A stretch of 64,000 nucleotides of DNA, taken from Rheum nobile (lineage: Eukaryota; Streptophyta; Magnoliopsida; Caryophyllales; Polygonaceae). The stretch spans positions 372,001 to 436,000 of the forward strand of contig WOAB01000893.1 of assembly GCA_027886185.1 (NCBI GenBank), written 5' to 3'. Positions within the stretch are counted from its first letter, which is position 1. The number at the start of each line of letters is the position of its first letter. Position numbers and translations under genes: made by a program. Positions 34,601-44,384 of the stretch are shown one piece after another. Under the pieces are notes generated by a model. That model saw only the letters and a program-made list of their open reading frames with translations, had not been told where the DNA came from and did no database searches.

Positions 34601-34863
34601 TATTTTTTTTAAAAAAAAAAAGAGAGACTTGTTGAGGCGGGCCTATAGAGGCCCGCCTCAACAAGTCCCTCATTTTGGCGCCAAAGTGAGGGACTTGTTG
34701 AGGCGGGCTTCGGAGGCCCGCCTCAATAAGGTCCTTTTAGAGGCGTAAAATGTCCGCCTCAAAAAGTGTCTCTACTTGTTGCAGCCCCCTTAGTTGAAGC
34801 GAACGGTGTTCGCCTCAATAAGTGTCCAAAGGCCCGCCTCTATAAGGGTTTTTTCCACTAGTG
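31620..34863 (+). mobile_element. CACTA (En/Spm) transposon with captured gene fragments
   Basis: The termini are CACTAGTGGAAAAAAC at 31620 and its inverse, GTTTTTTCCACTAGTG, ending at 34863. A 3-bp duplication CCC flanks them (31617-31619 and 34864-34866), and the uninterrupted site is visible at about 47171. Subterminal regions are packed with GAGGCGGGCC/GGCCCGCCTC repeats (31640-31980 and 34630-34850), where the transposase would bind. No transposase domain was found. The interior looks like a spliced plant gene patchwork. The element is therefore non-autonomous and of the gene-capturing (Pack-like) kind. Confidence 0.9.
32007..34210 (+). pseudogene. Captured host gene pieces inside the CACTA element
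   Basis: A TATAAAAGG box (32007-32015) precedes a pyrimidine-rich leader with a possible splice donor at 32383. Exon-like pieces with matching AG/GT borders follow. The exon at 33196-33279 encodes EKGLLDLPKLLDICAIYGRE... (perhaps an ASCC2/CUE-protein-like segment, tentative). The exon at 33489-33565 encodes VSEPEAWGYKSDKKKVLVYF and FGTKE, the PWWP-domain pattern of HUA2-like proteins. Near 34127-34209, EVLLWIKFVVAECGENITTE ends in a stop and was not recognised. The pieces do not form one long frame and come from at least two genes. Confidence 0.6.
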
Positions 34864-35390
34864 CCCACTTGAAACCCTAGACTATTTAAGCCAAGTTTTG
34901 GCTTCCTTGCTCATTTGGTTGAAGATTAAAGGCTTAGATCTTAGAGAAGTGGAGGTGGTCCTCCTTAAAGGGTGGAGGTGGTCCTCCCCGGTGCAAGTCT
35001 CCAATCTAACACCACCAAGCTTGGTTATCTTTGTTTCTCTCTTTCAATTAACAAGTATTGCATTTGGTTTTCACTACAACTTGTTCTTGGCTTGCAACTC
35101 TTCAAATCTGCCAAGGAACCTCCTTGGAGGCTTCCTTTGACCTTGTCTTGTCAAACACTATCAATCACCACCGTTTGGCTCTTGGTTTCCTCCTCACTCG
35201 CCGACTTTCACATCTGCCGAAGCTCCGATGACTTCACCACCTTCCTTCCTTGCTTCTGCCGTCAAGAGGAGCCTCAAGGGAGTTCAAAGAGCCCATCTTT
35301 GCTAGGAGGAGAAGAGAGGAGCTAGCTTGTGCCACGATCAAGCCATTCCGGTGAAGCAAGGCCTTCAAGCCCTCTTGTTTCACATCAAAT

Positions 35391-35403
35391 TGGTATCAGA
35401 GCT
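35391..35403 (+). other. Primer-binding site of the CRM-like element
   Basis: TGGTATCAGAGCT lies three bases after the 5' LTR, matching the initiator tRNA-Met complement. Confidence 0.85.
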
Positions 35404-36401
35404 CAGCGGCCAAGCTAAGTGTTTTCTTCTTCTTTTGTTTCATTTTCTTGCTTCTCATGTGCTTATCTTTCCCTCCATAAACTTTCATTGCAAAAAGCCA
35501 AAAACAAATTATGCCGCCTTGTCTCCGCCACCCACCACCTTACCGCCGCCGTCTACCACCTTGCCGCCACCCACCTCGCCCCCATCACCACTCTGCCGTA
35601 CCAGCTGTCTTGCCAAAGGTTGAAGCCAAATCCATTTCCCCATTCCCTTAGCCTATGCATGTGATCTCTACCAAAGTGGCAAAGCCAACATCTCACTTGG
35701 TCACAAGTAAATATGTCTCGAGCCATTTTGGGTAACTTCTAGATTGCTTTACTTTCCTTAGCTTGTGTGGGATTTTGTGTTTGTCTTGTGGTGATTTGGA
35801 TGAAATTGTAAGTCTTTTTGTGGCAAAGTCTTCCCTCTCTTTTTCTAGTCAAACCAAGAGCTTGCTCACATTAAAGAGCAAGCCTCTAAGTCTTCAAATT
35901 TCACCTTGGTTGCCGCCCCTCTTGTAATTTTGGTTGCTTCCCAAGTCAAAAAAAAAAATAGAATCAAAAGAAAGAAAAAAAAGACGAAAGCAAAGTTTGT
36001 GTGCAAGGCTTGAGGAAGCACCATTCACTTGGCACCAAGGTCCATTGTGCACACCCCTCCATGTTCTTTCTTCTTTGCCACGCATCCACTTGCTCCACAT
36101 CCATCTCATTTATGACTTGCATAGTGTTGTTCCATCTTGTTTAAAATCTTCATAAGTGTTCTCGGAGTTGCTTTCCATGATCTATCCATGCTTGTTTTTA
36201 TCAATTGTCTTAGTTGCTTGCTTGCTTTGACTCGGTAGCTCCTTGATCACATGTTTGGCTAGCCCATCTTAGCCACCTATTTGGAAGATTGTTTCTTCAT
36301 TGGCCTTCTTGTTCTCGCTTGTCCTTTTGATCCTCTCTTTGTCTTGTTTGCATTTTCTTTTCTCTTGGTTGTTGCTTTGATTGCCCTAGAACTTGTGACT
36401 T
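35404..36401 (+). other. CRM-like leader
   Basis: About 1 kb lies between the primer-binding site and gag. It is pyrimidine-rich and has no recognisable domain in any frame. Short open frames here look accidental. Confidence 0.5.
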
Positions 36402-38070
36402 GTGCCATTGTTGATGGTTGATATAGGTGATCTCTCGTTGGAAGAAACTATGGAGACCGATGCACGGAGCCACCACACCTCCACTCCTACTCTATCTCCG
36501 GAGTCCTTTGCGGTGAGGGTGGCCGAGCACAACTGTGCCAATGCAGCCCGCGAAGCCGAGGCCATCCGCAACCAAGAGTCCGCCCAAACCAAGCTCGACA
36601 AGACCCTCTCCCAGTTGGCCGAGGTCGAGCGGCAATTGGCCTAAGTTCGTTTGGCGATCGCAGCCATGACGCCTCCCTCGGCGCCACCGATGCCAATCTT
36701 CACCGGCACTTCCTCTCAAGCCCCACCTTTGGCACATGACCGGGGCAAGGCCCCCATGTACTCATCCGCCGCCACTCACAACGCGGCGTTGCCACCTCCC
36801 CTCCGGTCGACTCATTGTGAGCCCCATTTGCAAGAGCACGCTCGGCCGCTATCGAGCCGACGCCCATAACCCCTTGCCCGAGACTCATGCTTCTTAGACG
36901 GCGGCATCCGTTCTCACACCGGTGGCCGCCGCCAAGCAAACCCCAACCCACCCACGTCTCGCCACCAAGCTACAAAGCGTGGCTACTACGAGAGTGGCGA
37001 CGGCTATGACTAAGGCGACGAAGGCGATGGTGAGTTTGATGAAGTGGATGAAGCCTTTGTTGGCTTTGATGATGGGCACTACACCGCCGACCCCATTGAG
37101 GAGGGCTATATTGGTGGCCGCGGAGAGGCTACATACCACTGCAGCCCCGAGCGCACGCGCGGCCGCCACCGGCCGCGTGACCCGCATTGGGTGCCCGAGC
37201 CCGCACCCCGTCACCAAGATAGGCGTCGTGACCAACCGGCCGCCGCGGCCAACTATGGCCACCGCCGAGAGGTTAAGGTCAAGATCGATTTATTTGAGGG
37301 AGAGTACGATGCTTCCAAGGTCTTAGAGTGGAGGCAAGCCACCGAATACACCTTAGCCTATTGCCACTATGAAGAGTGGGAAAAGGTGGATTGTTCCACT
37401 CTTCACTTCCAAGGTGCCGCTCGGTCTTGGTGGCACCGATTCATGACCGATCGTGAAAGGTGCCGGCTTCCTCCCATCACACATTGGAATCAACTCATGC
37501 ATGTGATGACTCAACGGTATGTCCCCGAGGACTACACCGCCCAAATGAGACTCAAGATTGCCCTAGCCAAGGAAGGCTCATCACAAACTCCCCTTGAGTT
37601 CTTTGCCGAGTTGGAAGACCTTATCCACAAGGGTGGAGTGACCTATGACGATGAAGACATCCGCACTATGTTCTTAAGGGGCCTTGATGTGGATATTAGG
37701 GAGCCAATGAAGGTCCTTAGCATCCAAAATCTCCACCGTCTTACTCACACGGCCATGGAACCTCATACTCAAAATCAAAGGAAGAACAGGGCCATATAGG
37801 CACGTTCACAACCTTCAAGGTATCCTTCTAACCCTTCTCCTTTTGTTTCCACTAACTCCTTTGCTCATGTGCCCCTGCAGCCCCGCTTAGGCGCCACTCC
37901 CGCTTCCATCGGTGCCCCCCGGCCGCGCGCATGAATGCCCCTAACCACGGCCAAGCCATCGGCACACGCACGCAAGCACCACCGGAGGATCGGAGCCGTG
38001 ACCGTGCTTGTTTCAAGTGTGGTGGACGTGGCCACATTCAAAGGGATTGCCCCAACACCAAGAAAGTGTT
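36402..38070 (+). pseudogene. CRM-like gag
   Basis: The frame opening at 36402 (first likely ATG 36417 or 36450) runs to 37797 with stops at 36642-36644, 36867-36869 and 37012-37014. A frameshift follows before the zinc knuckle. The order is a helical N-terminus (SAQTKLDKTLSQLAEVERQL), an acidic stretch, a Retrotrans_gag domain (KVKIDLFEGEYDASKVLEWR, ARSWWHRFMTDRERCRLPPI, QRYVPEDYTAQMRLKIALAK) and a CCHC knuckle (CFKCGGRGHIQRDC at about 38011-38052). The domain layout matches CRM Gag. The knuckle is duplicated by the 776-bp repeat. Confidence 0.8.
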
Positions 38071-38751
38071 GTTCTCTTCTCATTCCGGCTATGAATCCTT
38101 TGATGACGAGCCCGAGCCATTTGACGATGAAGCCTTGGATGTCACCGAGGAGCCGGCCACCGAGGACAATGCTTGCGCCCCATATGAGCCCGGCATTGGC
38201 ACTCCCTTTAGCCTTGTGACTAGGCGAGTCCTCTCAGTACTAGAAGGAGACCTCAAAGATCAAAGGGAGAACCTCTTTCACACAAAGTGCCTCATGGGAG
38301 ATGCATCCATTAGTGTGATCATAGATGGAGGTTATTGTTGCAACATTGTCAATGAGCGAGTTGTCCAACACTTCAACATCAAGACAACTCCTCATCCTCA
38401 ACCTTATGGCTTACAAATGGATCTTAGAAGGTAATGCTGATGTGGTAACAAGGCAATGGCACATCACTTTTAACATTGGTCATTATCAAGATTCTATCCT
38501 TTGTGATGTTATCAAAATGGATGTAGCTCACCTTTTGTTGGGTAGGCCTTGGCAATTTGATAGAAAGGTGCTCCATGATGGCTTCCTCAACACCTATGTC
38601 TTTGTCCATGGAGGGAAGTGCATCATTTTGCTCCCCATGACCCCAAGGGAGATCTTGGAAGACCAAGTGGAGCGTAGCCGGCTCAAGGCCATAGAAGGCC
38701 CCAAGGCCTCGTCCTCACAACACTCCAATGAGGCCTCGGTATCCAAGAGTG
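38071..38751 (+). pseudogene. CRM-like protease, copy 1
   Basis: This is an aspartic protease of the chromovirus type, with active site VIIDGGYCCNIV (DGG in place of DTG). It is followed after a frameshift near 38410-38430 by QWHITFNIGHYQDSILCDVI and the C-terminal motif HLLLGRPWQFDRKVLHDGF. The catalytic Asp is intact in this copy, but the frame is broken. Confidence 0.8.
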
Positions 38752-38846
38752 GCACCACCGGAGGATCGGAGCCGTGACCGTGCTTGTTTCAAGTGTGGTG
38801 GACGTGGCCACATTCAAAGGGATTGCCCCAACACCAAGAAAGTGTT

Positions 38847-39527
38847 GTTCTCTTCTCATTCCGGCTATGAATCCTTTGATGACGAGCCCGAGCCATTTGA
38901 CGATGAAGCCTTGGATGTCACCGAGGAGCCGGCCACCGAGGACAATGCTTGCGCCCCATATGAGCCCGGCATTGGCACTCCCTTTAGCCTTGTGACTAGG
39001 CGAGTCCTCTCAGTACTAGAAGGAGACCTCAAAGATCAAAGGGAGAACCTCTTTCACACAAAGTGCCTCATGGGAGATGCATCCATTAGTGTGATCATAA
39101 ATGGAGGTTATTGTTGCAACATTGTCAATGAGCGAGTTGTCCAACACTTCAACATCAAGACAACTCCTCATCCTCAACCTTATGGCTTACAAATGGATCT
39201 TAGAAGGTAATGCTGATGTGGTAACAAGGCAATGGCACATCACTTTTAACATTGGTCATTATCAAGATTCTATCCTTTGTGATGTTATCAAAATGGATGT
39301 AGCTCACCTTTTGTTGGGTAGGCCTTGGCAATTTGATAGAAAGGTGCTCCATGATGGCTTCCTCAACACCTATGTCTTTGTCCATGGAGGGAAGTGCATC
39401 ATTTTGCTCCCCATGACCCCAAGGGAGATCTTGGAAGACCAAGTGGAGCGTAGCCGGCTCAAGGCCATAGAAGGCCCCAAGGCCTCGTCCTCACAACACT
39501 CCAATGAGGCCTCGGCATCCAAGAGTG
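38847..39527 (+). pseudogene. CRM-like protease, copy 2 (catalytic Asp lost)
   Basis: This is the duplicate of copy 1 with the same frameshift. The active site reads VIINGGYCC: a GAT-to-AAT change at about 39100 replaces the catalytic Asp with Asn. It continues into a proline/alanine-rich segment before RT. Confidence 0.85.
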
Positions 39528-39864
39528 GCACCACCAAGCACAAAGCTCCCACACCCGCCTCGGTGCCTCAACGCTCGGGCAAGGGTGAGCGCGCGCGCCA
39601 TAACGCCTCACCGTGCTCACCAACAGCCTGGCCTCCGCCAACACCGGCGCGACGCCTGGGTCGTCGACGCCTCCATCCTCCTCCTTGTTGTCTGGCACGC
39701 CACCGCAGATTTTGGGGAGATGTGAGTCATACCTCCTTTTGGCTCGACAATGCCATGTGGTGTCGGTGCTTCAAGGGCGCCTACCTTGCTTCTTGTTGGT
39801 GCTCAAGCATTTCCTCACTTCTCTTGATGCCAAAGTTGAGCTCCCCGCTTGTGTCTAAGCTCTC

Positions 39865-41384
39865 TTGCTTGAGTTCAAAGATGTGACCCCGGATGAGCTT
39901 CCCGAGGGCCTACCACCAGTGCGGGGGATTGAGCATCAAGTTGACTTGATCCGCGGCGCCTCACACCCTAATCGGCCTGCCTACCGTGCTAGTCCGGAGG
40001 AGACTAAGGAGCTTCAACGCCAAGTGCAAGAGCTCATGGACAAGGGCTATGTCCGTGAGAGCCTTAGCCCATGTGCGGTTCCGGTGATCCTTGTGCCAAA
40101 GAAGGATGACTCTTGGCGCATGTGCGTGGATTGTAGAGCCATTAACCAAATCACCGTCAAGTACCGTCATCCAATTCCATGACTAGATGACATGCTTGAT
40201 GAGCTACATGGTGCCAACTTCTTCTCTAAGGTGGATCTTAAGGGTGATGAATGGAAAACCGCTTTCAAGACCAAGTACGGTTTGTATGAATGGCTTGTGA
40301 TGCCATTCGGCCTCACCAACGCCCCAAGCACCTTTATGCGCCTCATGAATCATGTCTTAAGGGCATTTTTGGGCAAATTTGTGGTGGTGTACTTAGATGA
40401 CATCTTGGTCTATAGCAAGAGCTTGGAGGAGCATGTGAACCATTTGAGGGCCGTGTTTGAGTGCCTCTACAAGGAAAAGTTGTTTGCCAATCTGTCCAAG
40501 TGCACGTTTTGTACCTCCTCCACCATTTTCCTTGGGTATGTCGTGGGCAAGGATGGCTTGCGTGTGGATGATGAGAAAGTGCGCGCCATTAGAGAGTGGT
40601 CGACGCCTACTACACCGACCAGTCCGTTACTTCCTTGGCCTTGCCGGTTTCTATCGGCGATTTGTGAGAGACTTTAGTAGCATCGTTGCTCCCTTACATG
40701 AACTCACCAAGAAGAGGGGGCGATTTTGTATGGAAGGACAAACATGAAGCCGCCTTTGCAGCCCTCAAGGAGAGCTTGTACAATGCTCCCCTCTTGCAAC
40801 TCCCCGATTTCTCCAAGCCATTTGAGATTGAGTGTGATGCCTCCAACATTAGCATTGGTGGTGTGCTCATTCAAGACAAGCGCCCCGTTGCTTACTTTAG
40901 TGAAAAGCTTTTCGGCACCACCCTCAACTACCCAACATATGACAAGGAGCTCTATGCCTTGATTCAGGTATTGAAGACGTGGCAACATTACTTGTGGCAT
41001 CGTGAGTTCATCATACATACCGATCATGAGGCCATTACCTATCTCCGGAGTCAAGCCCATCTCGGCCGTCGCCATGCCCGTTGGGTGGAGTTCATGGAAA
41101 CATTCCCTTATGTGATCAAGCATAAAAAAGGGGAAGAAAATGTGGGGGCCGATGCTCTCTCTCGGAGGTATGTGCTTCTTACTCATCTTGATGCTAAAAT
41201 TCTTGGTTTTTCTTTAATTAAATCTCTTTATGCTCAAGATCCCTTCTTTTCCCCAATTGTGGCCGAGTGTTCCAAAAGAGGTGAGGTTGACACCTTCTTC
41301 ATGAGTGAGGGCTTCCTTTACAAAGCCGACAAGTTGTGTATCCCAACCTCCTCCATTAGACACCTTTTGATTAAAGAGGCTCAC
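39865..41384 (+). pseudogene. CRM-like RT-RNase H-integrase, first part
   Basis: RT begins FKDVTPDELPEGLPPVRGIE and VILVPKKDDSWRMCVDCRAI, with a TGA at 40180-40182. The palm reads FSKVDLKGDEWKTAF, about ten residues short of the usual DLRSGYHQ block. The catalytic box VVYLDDILVYS is present. A frameshift near 40600-40620 and another near 40700 lead into RNase H (FEIECDASNISIGGVLIQDK, NYPTYDKELYALIQVLKTWQ, GADALSRR at about 41145). Integrase starts LLIKEAH at 41384, where the Athila-derived element is inserted in the HHCC finger. Confidence 0.85.
41380..41384. repeat. Target-site duplication CTCAC of the Athila-derived element (left)
   Basis: CTCAC recurs at 45705-45709. Removing the insert and one copy restores the integrase frame EAH-EGRGHFG. 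Confidence 0.9.
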
Positions 41385-42738
41385 TGATCAGCTCTACTTT
41401 GTAGTGCTTATCTAGGAGTTATTACCGGTGTTTTGGGTGCCATTTGTATGGGTTTAGAGCACAACTATGGAGAATGGAGTTGAGGAATAGAAGTGTAGAT
41501 ATGGTGGTTTAGAGAAGCTGAAATGAAGATATATTGAGGAGAGAAGGAAGCCACCCAAGAAGACGAAGTATAGACCCAGTCGGGTCTACATGACAGACTT
41601 TCGCGACCGCGGATGAGCATGGAGGTTGATCGCGGAGAATTCGAGAAGACGGAGCATAAAAGTCCATTTTCTGCGACCGCGGATTTGATGCCGCGACCGC
41701 GGAAAATCCCCCAGCAAAGCAGGTCGAGAGCAACAATGCAATTTCCGCGACCGCGGAATTCCTTCCGCGATCGCGGAATGACACGAAGCGAAGCCATGCG
41801 GGATTTTCCGAAGTTCTTTATTCTTTTACTTTTTCGACTTTATTTTCTTTTAGTATTTCGTATTTTAGTATTTTACTTCCTTTTAGGATTTGTTTCGTTA
41901 TCTTTTTCACTTTAGTTTTAGGGTTAGGTTATTTAACCTAGTTTCCCTTTCATTATTCATCATCACGTTACAATTCAGTTTTTCCATTCAGCATTGTTTT
42001 CCTTTGAACTATGAAGAACTAAGCACCCTTTGCTTAGTCCGACAATTGAAGCTTTCATTTGATTCATGATTGTGAGGTTATAACTCTATTTCCTATTCCT
42101 TTGGATTATATCTTTTCTCTTGAGCATATTCTTATTGATTCTTATTGATTTGACTGGTTTGGCCAACTAGTTGATATTAGTAATTGTCTATTGCTAGGGT
42201 TTGGATATTTCGGGTTGAGATTCCTTATCTGTTGTAGTATCCATGATATTCTAGGACTGGTAAGACTAGTTTCTTATGAAAGAGATTTGATTATATGTTA
42301 AATACTGTGGGTCGTGGTATTGCATGTATCCTGGTTAATTCATATGCTTCTTGCTGCTATTGAATTAAATCTTGAAGGTTGGTAGGGATTGTTTAATTGT
42401 TAGGGTTGCCTGGATTGGTAGGACTGATAACTAATTCAGAATAGGGACAAGAATAATCAAAGGAAGGAATAGAGATAACCTAGGACCAATCAATCATATG
42501 AGTGGTGGATATTTGTTTGGCTAACTGTTTTCCCTTAATTGATTGAAACCCTTTGCTTTTTTTTATTTGTTTACTTGTTTGCCAACAATCAACCAAAACT
42601 CCCTTTTGTTACTATTGCATGCAATCTTACATAAAGAAAGACAACTCCTCCTTGTGGGATTCGACCCTTACTTGTCTATTCTACTAGTTTAGGTTTGTTT
42701 AGGATTATTTTGTTTGGGCGCCTCGACAGTGTCTATCA
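41385..42738 (+). repeat. 5' LTR of the Athila-derived element (1354 bp)
   Basis: It opens TGATCAGCTCTACTTTGTAG and closes GTGTCTATCA. The block at 41600-41780 holds five copies of CGCGACCGCGG / CGCGATCGCGG, several inside the palindrome TTCCGCG..CGCGGAA. Confidence 0.85.
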
Positions 42739-42741
42739 AAT

Positions 42742-42759
42742 TGGCGCCGTTGCCGGGGA
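42742..42759 (+). other. Primer-binding site of the Athila-derived element
   Basis: TGGCGCCGTTGCCGGGGA, the intact complement of the plant tRNA-Asp 3' end. Confidence 0.9.
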
Positions 42760-42827
42760 GGCAAGTTTTAATTGAGCAGCAGCATGTCGAGACTTTCATA
42801 CGGGAGACGGGAGCTGAGTACAGCGAG

Positions 42828-43586
42828 ATGTTGGAAGAAGAAAACCCGAGACCGCGGGAGGTGTGCCATGACAGCGGTTTGCTTTTAAAGGAGATGGGCC
42901 TTCCAGACGATATCTACGACCGTGAGGTGCTCCCCGAAGAAGATATGCACTGGGAACTGGAAGAATTCAGCGACCACGAGGAAGAAGGCCGCGACCACGG
43001 AGTTCTCGCTGAAGTAGAGCCGAAAGTCGACGCCTTTCCGCGATCGCGGACACAAATCCGCGATCGCGGAAACACGCCTGGAGCCCAAGACCCCCTCGAA
43101 GCTGCATACGACGGATATGTGCGCCCCATTTCCCCCCCGCTCAGTTCATTGAAGCCTCCCGCACCCTTTCCCGAGGCTCTAAAGGACACCAGAAAGGTGG
43201 AGAACGACAAGGATCTATTTGACACCTTCAGTAACTGTGAGGCAAACATTCCTTTGTTCAAACTGGCAAACAGCATCCCTCGCTGTGCAGAATTTTTAAA
43301 GGCGTTGGGAAAAATCAAGAAGAGGTCAAAGGAGAAGCACAAGAAGGAGGCCTTGATTCAAGTGGCGGATTTCTACATGCTGGATACGGGGCAGGACAAA
43401 CATGCAACCCCTGAGATGTTGGGTAGGCCATTTTTGAAGATGGCTAGTGCAATCATTAATGTGAACAGCGGTCTACCAACCATGAAGTGGAGGAGAATGA
43501 GGATCAAGCTCAACGTAGAGAACACAAAGAGGCATCCCCCTGATATAGACCCCAGGAGTTCAGTTGCTGTACGCAACCCAAGTTGA
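42828..43586 (+). pseudogene. Truncated gag-protease remnant of the Athila-derived element
   Basis: The frame is open from the primer-binding site; the first ATG is 42828 (MLEEENPRPREV), giving about 252 residues. An acidic N-terminal half includes two CGCGATCGCGGA repeats translated in frame (about 43038-43070). The second half matches the Athila gag-to-protease region (PPAPFPEALKDTRKVENDKD, NIPLFKLANSIPRCAEFLKA) and the protease end (MLGRPFLKMASAIINVNSG). The Gag capsid, zinc finger and protease active-site segments are deleted. The remaining frame has no stop, so a protein could be made, but it has no catalytic centre. Confidence 0.7.
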
Positions 43587-44371
43587 GTGGGAGAGCACTA
43601 TGTTGAGCTACGACAATAACTAAGGCGTTGTCCGTGAGGCAACCCGAGGTATGTATTTCTTTCTGTCTTTTCATTCTACATCTTTAGGTTTCATTGTTTT
43701 ATTTTGCCTAGTCTCATTTTGCGTTGTTTTTGTTTTTGCATTTGTACTAACCTGCAGGAAGGAGGCCCGAACCATAATTGAAGACGGTGTGAATCACCAA
43801 TGAAGGAGGCCTGAATCATAATTGAAGACGGTGTGAATCACCAATGAAGGAGGCCCGAACCATAATTGAAGACGGTGTGAATCACCAATGTAAGTCCTCT
43901 TTCTCCCTGCACTAGAAAAAAAAAATCGGAAAAAAAAAAGTTCTACCGAAGGTCAGCTGTCCGAGTTCTCATGGAGAGACGGTGCACATCATGTTGCCAA
44001 GGAAGAGACATTAGCCCCACATATTTATTTGGCAACGATGATGGCCCTACAATCGACAGCTGAGGAGGAGGAACACCAGGGCCCACAACACGATTACATC
44101 TGGGCCCATTTTTTTGTGTTCATTGAAGGCTGTGCAGCCCCGAATTCTTTGATATGCCACTACATTTTCCAGTGGATTCCTTTTGGTTGCACGGTGGAGT
44201 TTGAGTTTGAAGATGCTCGTGCAACACCAGAGACATGAGCTTTATTGAGTTACCGCCAGAAACAACTTCGGTGTCCAAGCCAACTCAACGACGGTTGTGA
44301 GTTTTTTTTCCCCTTCCATGTGCTTCATTCTTTTTTGTCTTTCATTACATTGAGGACAATGCAATGTTTAA
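43587..44371 (+). other. Non-coding internal region
   Basis: It has no recognised domain. It contains the 44-bp triple repeat (43759-43890) and an A-rich stretch at 43913-43940. A 69-codon open frame at 44029-44238 resembles nothing known here. Confidence 0.5.
43759..43890 (+). repeat. 44-bp unit in three tandem copies
   Basis: Three exact-length copies (43759-43802, 43803-43846 and 43847-43890) begin AAGGAGGCCYGAAYCATAAT. The outer copies are identical and the middle has two C-to-T changes. Confidence 0.9.
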
Positions 44372-44384
44372 GCATGGGGGAGTA
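44372..44384 (+). other. Probable polypurine tract of the Athila-derived element
   Basis: AAGCATGGGGGAG matches the AAGCATGGGG tract of the Athila-like element at 48-63. It lies about one LTR length (1320 bp) before the element end. Confidence 0.6.

Larger units (their letters stand above)
31226..35387 (+). repeat. CRM-like 5' LTR, split by a CACTA element
   Basis: It opens TGATAAGCCC at 31226 and closes TTTCACATCA at 35387. After removing the CACTA element and its 3-bp duplication the length is 915 bp, equal to the 3' LTR (46779-47693). The first ~250 bp are the duplicate of the pol C-terminal coding end (31230-31475). Confidence 0.85.
37976..39527 (+). repeat. 776-bp tandem duplication (gag knuckle plus protease)
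   Basis: Copy 1 is 37976-38751 and copy 2 is 38752-39527, with GCACCACC at both boundaries and again at 39528-39535. Only two substitutions were seen between the copies (near 38324/39100 and 38740/39516). It duplicates the CCHC knuckle and the whole protease segment within the CRM-like element. Confidence 0.9.

Noticed and set aside
37044..37326. Overlapping plus and minus frames in the CRM gag region (36894-37326)
   Set aside because: One frame carries the Gag domain. The others are shadows in GC-rich codons.
42714..42827. Upstream start of the Athila-derived frame at TTG 42714
   Set aside because: This is a non-ATG start lying inside the LTR and primer-binding site. The first ATG is 42828.
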